Of a stretch of DNA of 9,502 nt, positions 9,160 through 9,502 are shown piece after piece (the first letter of the stretch is position 1; each line of letters begins with the position of its first letter). The stretch comes from Clostridia bacterium. Lineage in GTDB: Bacteria > Bacillota_A > Clostridia > Oscillospirales > CAG-272. The DNA lies in contig JAFXWT010000140.1 of NCBI GenBank assembly GCA_017542695.1, forward strand, positions 1-9,502, given 5' to 3'. The position numbers and the translations under genes were made by a program. Under the pieces are notes generated by a model. The model made no database searches and had not been told where the DNA came from. It saw only the letters and a list, made by a program, of their open reading frames with translations.

Positions 9160-9164
9160 AAAAC

Positions 9165-9502
9165 ATGAAGGTTGAACTTTTGGCTTACACTCCCGATGCC
9201 GACAAGATAGTTGCGGCGGCAGCGAAGCTGTGCTACGCAAAGAGCGATATTGCAAATCTTATGGAGGGGCTGACTCCCGAAAAGACGGAAAGCTTTTTGA
9301 AGATACTGTCCGATCTCGGTCATGAGAGTCCTGTCGAGCATGCGTCGTTCACGTTCGGTATCGAGGGCGTTTCGCGCGCGCTGCTCGCGCAGATAACGCG
9401 CCACAGGATAGCGTCTTTCTCCGTGCAAAGCCAGAGATACGTTTCAAAGCTCGATTTTGAGTACATAACGCCGCCGGAGATAGAGGCGATCCCGGAGGCG
9501 AA
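9165..9502 (+). CDS. thyX: FAD-dependent thymidylate synthase, N-terminal part (cut by window edge)
   Basis: The first 112 residues are present. ThyX methylates dUMP to dTMP using methylene-tetrahydrofolate as carbon donor and NADPH through FAD, and replaces ThyA in many anaerobes. Evidence is the start MKVELLAYTPDADK, the segment LGHESPVEHASFTF (51-64), and the family signature RHRx7S: RHR at 79-81 followed by Ser89 (RHRIASFSVQSQRY), which lies at the FAD/dUMP site. The protein is a homotetramer in the cytoplasm. The gene lies 43 bases after manA and may have its own promoter. Nothing in the visible part looks damaged. Confidence 0.95.
   Translation, partial: MKVELLAYTPDADKIVAAAAKLCYAKSDIANLMEGLTPEKTESFLKILSDLGHESPVEHASFTFGIEGVSRALLAQITRHRIASFSVQSQRYVSKLDFEYITPPEIEAIPEA

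Overview
The window looks like core chromosome of a Gram-positive anaerobe, most likely an uncultured member of the Clostridia. The evidence is a pth-mfd gene pair, pyruvate phosphate dikinase, a lipobox foldase-type lipoprotein, a DUF5685 gene next to a J-domain gene, ThyX in the thymidylate synthase role, GGAGG-type ribosome binding sites, and AT-rich spacers between moderately GC-rich genes. No mobile element, RNA gene, CRISPR array or foreign-looking segment was found. Species cannot be assigned from the sequence alone.

Layout. On the minus strand at the left edge is the 5' end of ppdK (1-470), cut by the window. A 207-base divergent spacer (471-677) holds two good sigma-A type promoters, one per direction, with a 17-bp dyad between them. 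Reading right are pth (678-1295) and mfd (1306-4812), which form a translation-rescue and DNA-repair pair. A 92-base AT-rich spacer follows, then five tightly packed genes: a parvulin-like lipoprotein (4905-6206), a DUF5685 protein starting with GTG directly after the preceding stop (6207-7085), a J-domain protein with a cysteine-rich tail (7069-7650), a six-helix membrane protein starting directly after that stop (7651-8175), and manA (8189-9121). The 5' end of thyX (9165-9502) runs off the right edge.

How the genes fit together. PpdK (pyruvate/PEP interconversion) and ManA (mannose-6-P/fructose-6-P) are central carbon enzymes. Pth, Mfd and ThyX are housekeeping enzymes of translation, transcription-coupled repair and DNA precursor supply. 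The part that is not ordinary is the block 4905-8175. Its DUF5685 gene has aspartate-rich motifs and a Cys/His cluster. It overlaps the gene of a J-domain/helical-repeat protein whose last 25 residues carry nine cysteines and end in Cys-Cys. Spacing suggests co-expression with the lipoprotein upstream and the membrane protein downstream. The function of this block is not established; ideas about lipid-linked or membrane-anchored chaperoning are given as hypotheses in the findings.
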